A DNA stretch of 64,000 nucleotides from Nephrocerus scutellatus (taxonomy: Eukaryota > Arthropoda > Insecta > Diptera > Pipunculidae): assembly GCA_947095585.1 (NCBI GenBank), contig OX352762.1, positions 47,111,335-47,175,334 on the forward strand, read 5' to 3'. Positions within the stretch are counted from its first letter, which is position 1; every line of letters starts with the position of its first letter. Of the stretch, positions 1 to 12,010 are shown piece after piece. The position numbers were made by a program, and so were the translations under genes. A model generated the notes under the pieces. It was not told the DNA's origin. It saw only the letters and a list, made by a program, of their open reading frames with translations, and ran no database searches.

Positions 1-43
1 AAATAGATAATCCATCGTATCTATTTCGGAAAACGTTTAACAT
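1..43 (-). CDS. ORF2 N-terminus, truncated by window edge
   Basis: These are the first 14 codons of the LINE ORF2 polyprotein (endonuclease-reverse transcriptase). The first ATG in the ORF2 frame is at 43-41, matching the ATG at 26914-26912 in copy 2. The fragment reads MLNVFRNRYDGLSI and stops just before the first endonuclease motif. The frame is open further upstream, to about 181, but has no ATG there, so I chose this start. Whether the rest of ORF2 in this copy is intact cannot be judged. Confidence 0.7.
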   Translation of the reverse strand, partial: MLNVFRNRYDGLSI

Positions 44-376
44 CGTCCTAGTTTTGTTCAATCTTGTTGAACTGCCAACCTGAGAAACCCCTCTACCGTC
101 AACTGCTCTCCTCAGTATCGATCGTTTTAAGACGCCCCCTGAGGAGGACCAAACAACCACTCCATGATTGAAAACTTGTTATTACAAAAGGTTTGCTGAA
201 AGTATTTCCCATTGATTCTGACAGAAATTGGTAAAAAATTAATTGATTTATAAGCAAGAAAAATTTTGAAAAACTCTAATTCATAAATAGAAAATATTGA
301 TAAAAGAAAAAGTAGTGAAATATTTGTAAAGAATGCAGTAAATGTTACAGTAGAAAATGAAAGAATACGCAAATTA
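44..376 (-). other. LINE inter-ORF spacer, copy 1
   Basis: These 333 bp lie between the ORF1 stop and the first ORF2 ATG. The sequence is AT-rich with no recognisable domain. A 116-codon open frame at 127-477 crosses it and overlaps the ORF1 3' end in another frame; it resembles nothing and is treated as chance. The first ORF2-frame codons after the in-frame stop near 181 are open, so a non-ATG start in the spacer cannot be excluded. Confidence 0.7.
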
Positions 377-1462
377 CTAAAGTTGCTCCAGCGACGGATC
401 TGGTTCATCATCATTATAATTTTGTGCAGCTTCGTAGTAGTTGTTTTTGTTTTGCTCCTCATTTGACAATTCTTCATTATTTGTTTTTTTGTTTGCTTTT
501 GTCGTAATTGAATTTAGCATATCTACGGAATTAACTGTTTTTGGCACGTCATCGCTTGTAAGTTTGATGTAAACAAGTCCACTTAAAGTGAAAACCGAAA
601 ACAATTGGTGTTTACGCCTGATACTGATTGCTTGTCGAAGAATAACTCGATTATTTTTGGTTAAGCTCTCGTGGAAATAAATCGGGGTGCTCGAGTCTTC
701 ACCGAGATCTTTAAGCAAAAGTTGCCGGGAATTTGTTCTTCGAAAAGCAGCAAACGCCTTGAGTGTAGCATTTTTATCATGTGCGGTGTGAAATTTAATA
801 ATTATAATGGAGTCTTCTCTGTGGCTTGCACGGAAGATTCGACACAGTTTTGGTGGCTGAAAATTTAACGTGTGACAAATGTTGTTAAACGTGTTTTTTA
901 AAACCTCTCCCGGTAACGTTGGTATTCCGATAAGAATTGCATCTGTTTCTAAATTTTTTACATTTATTGCTTCAATCTGCGCCTTTAAGCTAGCGATTTC
1001 AGTCCATACAGTGTTGTTGTGAGATAAGTTGGCATGATTATTTTCATTGATCGTTGTTGTTGTGATTCTCTTTTGAACCTCCTCATCCAGACAATCTACC
1101 CGTGTAAGAAGTTCCTCGAGGACAGTGACGCGACCATTAAGTTTATTTATATTTTGGTCCAACTCGTCGATTATTTTCATTTTTTGTTCTATTACGATGA
1201 TTCTCGTTGTTAAGTTTTCTTCCATGGCTCTAAGTTGTTCAGAAAGTGATTCACCTTGTAGTTTTATCAAAGCGAGGGTTTCAGTGACGTCACTAGTTGT
1301 TGTTGACGTAGTCGTTGTTGTTGTCGATGCCTTTGGTGAAACTTTAGCAATTTTTGCTTTTCCCGCTCGTGTTTTTGCTTCTACGTGTGAGTAAATTGAT
1401 GGTGATAATGGGAGTGGAGAGTTTGACATCTTCATTAGTTTTGTATTTTGTTGATGGGTCAT
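377..1462 (-). CDS. LINE ORF1 protein, coiled-coil/RRM type, copy 1
   Basis: This is a complete 361-residue ORF1 protein, the RNA-binding partner that packages LINE RNA. It starts at ATG 1462-1460 (MTHQQNTK). In order: a basic, Ser/Thr-rich N-terminus with a run of Thr at about 47-56; a long heptad-patterned coiled coil at about 62-133 with a shorter one at 153-170; an RRM-like fold at about 174-252 with strands DAILIGIP and SIIIIKF; and a C-terminal module at about 260-303 (IYFHESLTKNN...VYIKL). That last module resembles the domain shared by insect LINE ORF1 proteins and baculovirus FP25K-like proteins. The tail is acidic and Asn-rich. No CCHC zinc knuckle is present. The protein is identical to that of copy 2. 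Confidence 0.85.
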   Translation of the reverse strand: MTHQQNTKLMKMSNSPLPLSPSIYSHVEAKTRAGKAKIAKVSPKASTTTTTTSTTTSDVTETLALIKLQGESLSEQLRAMEENLTTRIIVIEQKMKIIDELDQNINKLNGRVTVLEELLTRVDCLDEEVQKRITTTTINENNHANLSHNNTVWTEIASLKAQIEAINVKNLETDAILIGIPTLPGEVLKNTFNNICHTLNFQPPKLCRIFRASHREDSIIIIKFHTAHDKNATLKAFAAFRRTNSRQLLLKDLGEDSSTPIYFHESLTKNNRVILRQAISIRRKHQLFSVFTLSGLVYIKLTSDDVPKTVNSVDMLNSITTKANKKTNNEELSNEEQNKNNYYEAAQNYNDDEPDPSLEQL

Positions 1463-1683
1463 TATTTTATGTGTTTGTTTAAATTGTTTGGTTTATTAAA
1501 AATTCATTTATTTGCTTCCGAGCAATTTTAAATTTATATTTTTCAATTCTATTTGAAACTTTATAGTATATATATTGAAATTTATTTTACTTTTATAAAT
1601 TTATTTGTGTTTAACAAGCACAAAATATTTTCCAAGCAGAGAAAGAAAAACACGTCCGATCGGTTGAGAACTCTCTTATCTTT
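1463..1683 (-). promoter_or_regulatory. LINE 5' UTR with internal promoter candidate, copy 1
   Basis: This is the 221-bp 5' UTR upstream of ORF1. On the minus strand GGACGTG lies at 1657-1651, starting 27 nt from the inferred first base at 1683. GGACG fits the downstream promoter element consensus RGWYV, normally at +28 to +32. Jockey-like elements are known to use TATA-less internal promoters with such an element, so promoter function is inferred from motif and position. No clear initiator consensus sits at the 5' terminus. Confidence 0.5.
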
Positions 1684-1976
1684 ATTGCTTGGGAAATTGA
1701 TTTGTTCCAGAAATTCCAGACCATAATGATCATATTCCAGAATTTCCATAGGAAGAAATCTTATAGTCGCATCTTAGTCCTACATTCCGAATTTCATGCG
1801 AATCGATTGAAAAATTTCTTTGTTCCAGAAATTCCAGACAATAATGATCATATTCCAGAATTTCCATAGGAAGACATCTTATAGTCGCATCTTAGTCCTA
1901 TATTCCGAATTTCATGCGAACCGCTTGAGAAATTGATTTGTTCCAGAAATTCCAGACCATAATGATCATATTCCAG

Positions 1977-4900
1977 AATTTCCATAGGAAGAAATCTTAT
2001 AGTCGCATCTTAGTTCTACATTCCGAATTTCATGCGAATCGCTTGGGAAATTGATTTGTTCCAGAAATTCCAGACCATAATGATCATATTCCAGAATTTC
2101 CATAGGAAGAAATCTTATAGTCGCATCGTAGTTCTAAATTCCGAAGTTCATGCGAATCGCTTGAGAATTTGATTTGTTCCAGAAATTCCAGACCATAATG
2201 ATCATATTCCACAATTTCCATAGGAAGAAGTCTGATAGTCGCATCTTATTTCTACATTCTGAATTTCCTGAGAATTGCGTGGGAAATTGATTTGTTCCAG
2301 AAATTCCAGACCATAAAGATCATATTCCAGAATTTCCATAGGAAGAAATCTTATAGTCGCATCTTAGTTCTACATTCCGAATTTCATGCGAATCGCTTGA
2401 GAAATTGAATTGTTCCAGAAATTCCAGACAATAATGATCATATTCTAAAATTTCCATAGGAAGAAGTCTTACAGTTGCATCTTAGTCCTACATTCCGAAT
2501 TTCATGCGAATCGCTTGCGAAATTGATTTGTTCCAGAAATTCCAGACCATAATGATCATATTCCAGAATTTCCATAGGAAGAAGTCTGATAGTCGCATCT
2601 TAGTTCTACATTCCGCATTTCATGCGAATCGCTTAAGAAATTGATTTGTTCCAGAAATTCCAGACCATAATGATGATATTCCAGAATTTCCATAGGAAGA
2701 AATATTAAAGTCGCATCTTAGTTCTACATTCCGAATTTCATGCGAATTGCTTGAGAAATTGATTTGTTCCAGAAATTCCAGACCATAATGATCATATTCC
2801 AGAATTTCCAAAGGAAGACATCTTATAGTCGCATCGTAGTTCTACATTCCGAATTTCATGCGAATCGCTTGAGAAATTGATTTGTTCCAGAAATTCCAGA
2901 CGATAATGGTCATATTCAAGAATTTCCATAGGAAGAAGTCTGATAGTCGCATCTTAGTTCTACATTCCGAATTTCATGCGAATCGCTTGGGAAATTGATT
3001 TGTTCCTGAAATTCCAGACCATAATGATCATATTCCAGAATTTCCATAGGAAGAAGTCTTTTAGTCGCATCTTAGTCCTTCATTCCGAATTTCATTCGAA
3101 TCGCTTGAGAAATTGATTTATTCCAGAAATTCCAGACCATAATGATCATATTGCAGAATTTCCATAGGAAGAAATCCTATAGTCGCATCTTAGTTCTACA
3201 TTCCGAATTTCATGCGAATCGCTTGGGAAATTGATTTGTTCCAGAAATTCCAGACCATAATGATCATATTCCAGAATTTCTATAGGAAGAAATCTTATAG
3301 TCGCATCGTAGTTCTAAATTCCGAAGTTCATGCGAATCGCTTGAGAAATTGATTTGTTCCAGAAATTCCAGACCATAATGATCATATTCCACAATTTCCA
3401 TAGGAAGAAGTCTGATAGTCGCATCTTATTTCTACATTCTGAATTTCCTGAGAATTGCGTGGGAAATTGATTTGTTCCAGAAATTCCAGACCATAAAGAT
3501 CATATTCCAGAATTTCCATAGGAAGAAATCTTATAGTCGCATCTTAGTTCTACATTCCGAATTTCATGCGAATCGCTTGAGAAATTGAATTGTTCCAGAA
3601 ATTCCAGACCATAATGATCATATTCCAGAATTTCCATAGGAAGAAGTCTTATAGTGGCATCTTAGTCCTACATTCCGAATTTCATGCAAATCGCTTGAGA
3701 AACTGATTTGTTCCAGAAATTCCAGACCATAATGATCATATTCCAGAATTTCCATAGGAAGAAGTCTAATAGTCGCATCTTAGTTCTACATTCCGAATTT
3801 CATGCGAATCGCTTGGGAAATTGATTTGTTCCTGAAATTTTAGGCCATAATGATCATATTCCCGAATTTCCATAGGAAGAAGTCTAATAGTCGCATCTTA
3901 GTTCTACATTCCGAATTTCATGCGAATCGCTTGAGAAATTGATTTGTTCCAGAAATTCCAGACCAAAATGATCATATTCCAGAATTTCCATAGGAAGAAT
4001 TCTTATAGTCGCAGCTTAGTCCTACATTCCGAATTTCATGCAAATCGCTTGAGAAATTAATTTGTTCCAGAAATTCCAGACCATAATGATCATATTCCAG
4101 AATTTCCATAGGAAGAAGTCTAATAGTCGCATCTTCGTTCAACATTCCGAATTTCATGCGAATCGCTTGGGAAATGGATTTGTTCCTGAAATTCCAGACC
4201 ATAATGATCATATTCCAGAATTTCCATAGGAAGAAGTCTAATAGTGGCATCTTAGTTCTACATTCCGAATTTCATGCGAATCGCTTGAGAAATTGATTTA
4301 TTCCAGAAATTCCAGACCATAATGATCATATTCCAGAATTTCCATAGGAAGAAATCTTATAGTCGCATCTTAGTTCTACATTCCGAATACCATGCGAATC
4401 GCTTGGGAAATTGATTTGTTCCAGAAATTCCAGACCATAATGATCATATTCCAGAATTTCCATAGGAAGAAATCTTATAGTCGCATCGTAGTTCTAAATT
4501 CCGAAGTTCATGCGAATCGCTTGAGAATTTGATTTGTTCCAGAAATTCCAGACCATAATGATCATATTCCACAATTTCCATAGGAAGAAGTCTGATAGTC
4601 GCATCTTATTTCTACATTCTGAATTTCCTGAGAATTGCGTGGGAAATTGATTTGTTCCAGAAATTCCAGACCATAAAGATCATATTCCAGAATTTCCATA
4701 GGAAGAAATCTTATAGTCGCATCTTAGTTCTACATTCCGAATTTCATGCGAATCGCTTGAGAAATTGAATTGTTCCAGAAATTCCAGACAATAATGATCA
4801 TATTCTAGAATTTCCATAGGAAGAAGTCTTACAGTTGCATCTTAGTCCTACATTCCGAATTTCATGCGAATCGCTTGCGAAATTGATTTGTTCCAGAAAT

Positions 4901-5467
4901 TCCAGACCATAATGATCATATTCCAGAATTTCCATAGGAAGAAGTCTGATAGTCGCATCTTAGTTCTACATTCCGCATTTCATGCGAATCGCATAAGAAA
5001 TTGATTTGTTCCAGAAATTCCAGACCATAATGATGATATTCCAGAATTTCCATAGGAAGAAATATTAAAGTCGCATCTTAGTTCTACATTCCGAATTTCA
5101 TGCGAATTGCTTGAGAAATTGATTTGTTCCAGAAATTCCAGAGCATAATGATCATATTCCAGAATTTCCAAAGGAAGACATCTTATAGTCGCATCGTAGT
5201 TCTACATTCCGAATTTCATGCGAATCGCTTGAGAAATTGATTTGTTCCAGAAATTCCAGACGATAATGGTCATATTCCAGAATTTCCATAGGAAGAAGTC
5301 TGATAGTCGCATCTTAGTTCTACATTCCGAATTTCATGCGAATCGCTTGGGAAATTGATTTGTTCCTGAAATTCCAGACCATAATGATCATATTCCAGAA
5401 TTTCCATAGGAAGAAGTCTTTTAGTCGCATCTTAGTCCTTCATTCCGAATTTCATTCGAATCGCTTG
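1977..5467 (+). repeat. Higher-order block with 10/20-monomer periodicity
   Basis: A marker monomer (gcatcgtag ttctaaattcc) recurs at about 2129, 3309 and 4489, spaced 1180 bp, which is exactly ten monomers. The segment 1977-3107 matches 4337-5467 at a 2360-bp offset, with few substitutions such as ttt/tac near 4389. The middle repeat follows the pattern only to about 3640 and then carries other monomer types. The right limit is where the next unit changes from gagaaattg to gagaaactg. Boundaries are good to about one monomer. Confidence 0.75.
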
Positions 5468-5990
5468 AGAAACTGATTTGTTCCTGCAATTCCAGACGAT
5501 AATGATCATATTCCAGAATTTCCATAGGAAAAAGTCTTATAGTCGCATCTTAGTCCTACATTCCGAATTTCCTGCGAATCGCTTGAGAAATTGATTTGTT
5601 CCAGAAATTCCAGACCATAATGATCATATTCCAGAAATTCCAGACCATAATGATCATATTCCAGAATTTTCATAGGAAGAAGTCTAATAGTCGCATCTTA
5701 GTCACACATTCCGGATTTCATGCGAATCTCTTGCGAAATTGCTTTATTCCAGAAATTCCAGACAAAAATGATCATATTCCAGAAGTTCCATAGGAAGAAA
5801 TCTTATATTCACATCTTAGTCCTACATTCCGAATTTCATGCGAATCGCTTGAGAAATTGATTTGTTCCAGAAATTCCAGACCATAATGATCATATTCCAG
5901 AATTTCCATAGGAAAAAGTCTTATAGTCGCATCTTAGTCCTACATTCCGAATTTCCTGCGAATCGCTTGAGAAATTGATTCGTTCCAGAA

Positions 5991-7566
5991 ATTCCAGACC
6001 ATAATGATCATATTCTAGAATTTTCATAGGAAGAAGTCTAATAGTCGCATCTTAGTCACACATTCCGGATTTCATGCGAATCTCTTGGGAAATTGCTTTA
6101 TTCCAGAAATTCCAGACAAAAATGATCATATTCCAGAAGTTCCATAGAAAGAAATTTTATATTCACATCTTAGTCCTACATTCCGAATCTCATGCGAATC
6201 GCTTGAGAAATTGATTTGTTCCTGAAATTCCAGACCATTATGATCATATTGCAGAATTTCCATAGGAAGAAGTCTTATAGTCGCATCTTAGTCCTACATT
6301 CCGAATTTCATGCGAATCTCTTGGGAAATTGCTTTATTCCAGAAATTCCAGACAAAAATGATCATATTCCAGAAGTTCCATAGGAAGAAATCTTATATTC
6401 ACATCTTAGTCCTACATTCCGAATTTTATGCGAATCGCTTGAGAAATTGATTTGTTCCAGAAATTCCAGACCATAATGATCATATTCCAGAATTTCCATA
6501 GGAAGAAGTCTGATAGTCGCATCTATGTTCTACATTCCGAATTTCCTGCGAATCGCTCGAGAAATTGATTTGTTCCAGAAATTCCAGACCATAATGATCA
6601 TATTCCAGAATTTCCATAGGAAGAAGTCTAATAGTCGCATTTTAGTTCTACATTCCGAATTTCATGCGAATCGCTTAGGAAATTTATTTGTTCCTGAAAT
6701 TCCAGACCATAATGATCATATTCCAGAATTTCCATAGGAAGAAGTCTAATAGTCGCATCTTAGTTCTACATTCCGAATTTCATGCGAATCGCTTGAGAAA
6801 TTGATTTGTTCCAGAAATTCCAGACCAAAATGATCATATTCCAGTATTTCCATAGGAAGAAGTCTTATAGTCGCATCTTAGTCCTACATTCCGAATTTCA
6901 TGCAAATCGCCTTAGAAATTGATTTGTTCCAGAAATTCCAGACCATAATGATCATATTCCAGAATTTCCATAGGAAGAAGTCTAATAGTCGCATCTTCGT
7001 TCAACATTCCGAATTTCATGCGAATCGCTTGGGAAATGGATTTGTTCCTGAAATTCCAGACCATAATGATCATATTCCAGAATTTCCATAGGAAGAAGTC
7101 TAATAGTGGCATCTTAGTTCTACATTCCGAATTTCATGCGAATCGCTTGAGAAATTGATTTATTCCAGAAATTCCAGACCATAATGATCATATTCCAGAA
7201 TTTCCATAGGAAGAAATCTTATAGTCGCATCTTAGTTCTACATTCCGAATTTCATGCGAATCGCTTGGGAAATTGATTTGTTCCAGAAATTCCAGACCAT
7301 AATGATCATATTCCAGAATTTCCATAGGAAGAAATCTTATAGTCGCATCGTAGTTCTAAATTCCGAAGTTCATGCGAATCGCTTGAGAATTTGATTTGTT
7401 CCAGAAATTCCATACGATAATGATCATATTCCACAATTTCCATAGGAAGAAGTCTGATAGTCGCATCTTATTTCTACATTCTGAATTTCCTGAGAATTGC
7501 GTGGGAAATTGATTTGTTCCAGAAATTCCAGACCATAAAGATCATATTCCAGAATTTCCATAGGAA
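5991..7566 (+). repeat. Satellite block duplicated at 10380-11955
   Basis: This block of about 13 monomers recurs at a constant 4389-bp offset at 10380-11955, and parts of it appear again near 16,107, 18,940 and 23,049. It contains distinctive units: gcatctatg, the cgctcgag variant, gcgcattttag-like units and the caaatcgcctta variant near 6903. The match ends on the right where 7567 reads agtctgatag and 11956 reads atcttatag. The open frames here are the repeat read in all phases, not genes. Confidence 0.75.
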
Positions 7567-8311
7567 GAAGTCTGATAGTCGCATCTATGTTCTACATTCC
7601 GAATTTCCTGCGAATCGCTCGAGAAATTGATTTGTTCCAGAAATTCCAGACCATAATGATCATATTCCAGAATTTCCATAGGAAGAAGTCTAATAGTCGC
7701 ATTTTAGTTCTACATTCCGAATTTCATGCGAATCGCTTGAGAAATTGATTTGTTCCAGAAATTCCAGACCATAATGATCATATTCCAGAATTTCCAAAGG
7801 AAGAAATCTTATAGTCGCATCGTAGTTCTACATTCCGAATTTCATGCGAATCGCTTGAGAAATTGATTTGTTCCAGAAATTCCAGACGATAATGGTCATA
7901 TTCCAGAATTTCCATAGGAAGAAGTCTGATAGTCGCATCTTAGTTCTACATTCCGAATTTCATGCGAATCGCTTGGGAAATTGATTTGTTCCTGAAATTC
8001 CAGATCATAATGATCATATTCCAGAATTACCATAGGAAGAAGTCTTTTAGTCGCATCTTAGTCCTTCATTCCGAATTTCATGCGAATCGCTTGAGAAACT
8101 GATTTGTTCCTGCAATTCCAGACGATAATGATCATATTCCAGAATTTCCATAGGAAAAAGTCTTATAGTCGCATCTTAGTCCTACATTCCGAATTTCCTG
8201 CGAATCGCTTGAGAAATTGATTTGTTCCAGAAATTCCAGACCATAATGATCATATTCCAGAAATTCCAGACCATAATGATCATATTCCAGAATTTCCATA
8301 GGAAGAAGTCT

Positions 8312-11300
8312 AATAGTCGCATCTTAGTCACATATTCCGGATTTCATGCGAATCTCTTGCGAAATTGCTTTATTCCAGAAATTCCAGACAAAAATGATCA
8401 TATTCCAGAAGTTCCATAGGAAGAAATCTTATATTCACATCTTAGTCCTACATTCCGAATTTCATGGGAATCGCTTGAGAAATTGATTTGTTCCTGAAAT
8501 TCCAGACCATTATGATCATATTCCAGAATTTCCATAGGAATAAATCTTATAGTCGCATCTTAGTTCTACATTCCGAATTTCATGCGAATCGCTTGAGAAA
8601 TTGAATTGTTCCAGAAATTCCAGACAATAATGATCATATTCTAGAATTTCCATAAGAAGAAGTCTTACAGTTGCATCTTAGTCCTACATTCCGAATTTCA
8701 TGCGAATCGCTTGCGAAATAGATTTGTTCCAGAAATTCCAGACTATAATGATCATATTCCAGAATTTCCATAGGAAGAAGTCTGATAGTCGCATCTTAGT
8801 TCTACATTCCGCATTTCATGCGAATCGCTTAAGAAATTGATTTGTTCCAGAAATTCCAGACCATAATGATGATATTCCAGAATTTCCATAGGAAAAAATC
8901 TTATAGTCGCATCTTAGTTCTACATTCCGAATTTGATGCGAATTGCTTGAGAAATTGATTTGTTCCAGAAATTCCAGACCATAATGATCATATTCCAGAA
9001 TTTCCAAAGGAAGAAATCTTATAGTCGCATCGTAGTTCTACATTCCGAATTTCATGCGAATCGCTTGAGAAATTGATTTGTTCCAGAAATTCCAGACGAT
9101 AATGGTCATATTCCAGAATTTCCATAGGAAGAAGTCTGAAAGTCGCATCTTAGTTCTACATTCCGAATTTCCTGCGAATCGCTTGGGAAATTGATTTTTT
9201 CCAGAAATTCCAGACCATAATGATCATATTCCAGAATTTCCAAAGGATGAAGTCTTTTAGTCGCATCTTAGTCCTTCATTCCGAATTTCATGCGAATCGC
9301 TTGAGAAGCTGATTTGTTCCTGCAATTCCAGACGATAATGATCATATTCCAGAATTTCCATAGGAAAAAGTCTTATAGTCGCATCTTAGTCCTACATTCC
9401 GAATTTCCTGCGAATCGCTTGAGAAATTGATTTGTTCCAGAAATTCAACCATAATGATCATATTCCAGAAATTCCAGACCATAATGATCATATTCTAGAA
9501 TTTCCATAGGAAGAAGTCTAATAGTCGCATCTTAGTCACACATTCCGGATTTCATGCGAATCTCTTGGGAAATTGCTTTATTCCAGAAATTCCAGACAAA
9601 AATGATCATATTCCAGAAGTTCCATAGGAAGAAATCTTATAGTCGCATCGTAGTTCTAAATTCCGAAGTTCATGCGAATCGCTTGAGAATTTGATTTGTT
9701 CCAGAAATTCCAAACCATAATGATCATATTTCACAATTTCCATAGGAAGAAGTCTGATAGTCGCATCTTATTTCTACATTCTGAATTTCCTGAGAATTGC
9801 GTGGGAAATTGATTTGTTCCAGAAATTCCAGACCATAAAGATCATATTCCAGAATTTCCATAGGAAGATTTTCTCCATAATAAAATTTCCAGACCATAAT
9901 GATCATATTCCAGAATTTCCAAAGGAAGAAGTCGTATCGTAGTTCTACATTCCGAATTTCATGCGAATCGCTTGAGAAATTGATTTGTTCCAGAAATTCC
10001 AGACGATAATGGTCATATTCCAGAATTTCCATAGGAAGAAGTCTGATAGTCGCATCTTAGTTCTACATTCCGAATTTCCTGCGAATCGCTTGGGAAATTG
10101 ATTTTTTCCAGAAATTCCAGACCATAATGATCATATTCCAGAATTTCCAACGGATGAAGTCTTTTAGTCGCATCTTAGTCCTTCATTCCGAATTTCATGC
10201 GAATCGCTTGAGAAACTGATTTGTTCCTGCAATTCCAGACGATAATGATCATATTCCAGAATTTCCATAGGAAAAAGTCTTATAGTCGCATCTTAGTCCT
10301 ACATTCCGAATTTCCTGCGAATCGCTTGAGAAATTGATTTGTTCCAGAAATTCCAGACCATAATGATCATATTCCAGAAATTCCAGACCATAATGATCAT
10401 ATTCTAGAATTTCCATAGGAAGAAGTCTAATAGTCGCATCTTAGTCACACATTCCGGATTTCATGCGAATCTCTTGGGAAATTGCTTTATTCCAGAAATT
10501 CCAGACAAAAATGATCATATTCCAGAAGTTCCATAGGAAGAAATTTTATATTCACATCTTAGTCCTACATTCCGAATCTCATGCGAATCGCTTGAGAAAT
10601 TGATTTGTTCCTGAAATTCCAGACAATTATGATCATATTGCAGAATTTCCATAGGAAGAAGTCTTATAGTCGCATCTTAGTCCTACATTCCGAATTTCAT
10701 GCGAATCTCTTGGGAAATTGCTTTATTCCAGAAATTCCAGACAAAAATGATCATATTCCAGAAGTTCCATAGGAAGAAATCTTATATTCACATCTTAGTC
10801 CTACATTCGGAATTTCATGCGAATCGCTTGAGAAATTGATTTGTTCCAGAAATTCCAGACCATAATGATCATATTCCAGAATTTCCATAGGAAGAAGTCT
10901 GATAGTCGCATCTATGTTCTACATTCCGAATTTCCTGCGTATCGCTCGAGAAATTGATTTGTTCCAGAAATTCCAGACCATAATGATCATATTCCAGAAT
11001 TTCCATAGGAAGAAGTCTAATAGTCGCATTTTAGTTCTACATTCCGAATTTCATGCGAATCGCTTAGGAAATTTATTTGTTCCTGAAATTCCAGACCATA
11101 ATGATCATATTCCAGAATTTCCATAGGAAGAAGTCTAATAGTCGCATCTTAGTTCTACATTCCGAATTTCATGCGAATCGCTTGAGAAATTGATTTGTTC
11201 CAGAAATTCCAGACCAAAATGATCATATTCCAGAATTTCCATAGGAAGAAGTCTTATAGTCGCATCTTAGTCCTACATTCCGAATTTCATGCAAATCGCC

Positions 11301-12010
11301 TTAGAAATTGATTTGTTCCAGAAATTCCAGACCATAATGATCATATTCCAGAATTTCCATAGGAAGAAGTCTAATAGTCGCATCTTCGTTCAACATTCCG
11401 AATTTCATGCGAATCGCTTGGGAAATGGATTTGTTCCTGAAATTCCAGACCATAATGATCATATTCCAGAATTTCCATAGGAAGAAGTCTAATAGTGGCA
11501 TCTTAGTTCTACATTCCGAATTTCATGCGAATCGCTTGAGAAATTGATTTATTCCAGAAATTCCAGACCATAATGATCATATTCCAGAATTTCCATAGGA
11601 AGAAATCTTATAGTCGCATCTTAGTTCTACATTCCGAATTTCTTGCGAATCGCTTGGGAAATTGATGTGTTCCAGAAATTCCAGACCATAATGATCATAT
11701 TCCAGAATTTCCATAGGAAGAAATCTTATAGTCGCATCGTAGTTCTAAATTCCGAAGTTCATGCGAATCGCTTGAGAATTTGATTTGTTCCAGAAATTCC
11801 ATACCATAATGATCATATTCCACAATTTCCATAGGAAGAAGTCTGATAGTCGCATCTTATTTCTACATTCTGAATTTCCTGAGAATTGCGTGGGAAATTG
11901 ATTTGTTCGATAAATTCCAGACCATAAAGATCATATTCCAGAATTTCCATAGGAAGAAATCTTATAGTCGCATCTTAGTTCTACATTCCGAATTTCATGC
12001 GAATCGCTTG
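8312..12010 (+). repeat. Higher-order block P, copy 1
   Basis: This block matches 13497-17203. The offset is 5185 bp up to about 9925 and 5193 bp after it, and the 8-bp change is explained by a deletion in this copy at about 9927 (aagtcgtatcg against aaatcttatagtcgtatcg). It carries the 148-bp monomers near 9440 and 10350 and the 61-bp hybrid monomer at 9853. The left limit is where the preceding unit changes from ctaatag to cttttag. Confidence 0.75.
9853..9913 (+). repeat. 61-bp hybrid monomer, copy 1
   Basis: This monomer is 57 bp shorter than standard. After ggaaga it carries ttttctccataataaaat (9869-9886), which no standard monomer contains, and then rejoins the satellite at ttccagacc. 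The stretch looks like a deletion repaired with filler DNA. Identical events at 15038 and 17871 show it arose once and was spread by block duplication. Confidence 0.8.

Larger units (their letters stand above)
1..1683 (-). mobile_element. LINE copy 1 (jockey/CR1 superfamily), 5' part
   Basis: This is the 5' third of a non-LTR retrotransposon read on the minus strand. It holds the 5' UTR, complete ORF1, the inter-ORF spacer and the first codons of ORF2; the rest lies left of the window. It matches 26872-28554 at a constant offset of 26,871 bp, and the only difference I found is A at 1270 versus G at 28141, which is synonymous in ORF1. The 5' end is placed at 1683 because satellite sequence (attgcttggg) resumes at 1684. 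The same junction occurs at 28554/28555, so both copies descend from one insertion that was later duplicated with its surroundings. Confidence 0.93.

Noticed and set aside
127..477. 116-codon minus-strand frame overlapping the ORF1 end and spacer (also at 26998-27348)
   Set aside because: It overlaps ORF1 in another frame, is rich in Phe/Ile/Ser as expected from AT-rich DNA, and includes the spacer. Its presence in both copies only reflects that the copies are identical.
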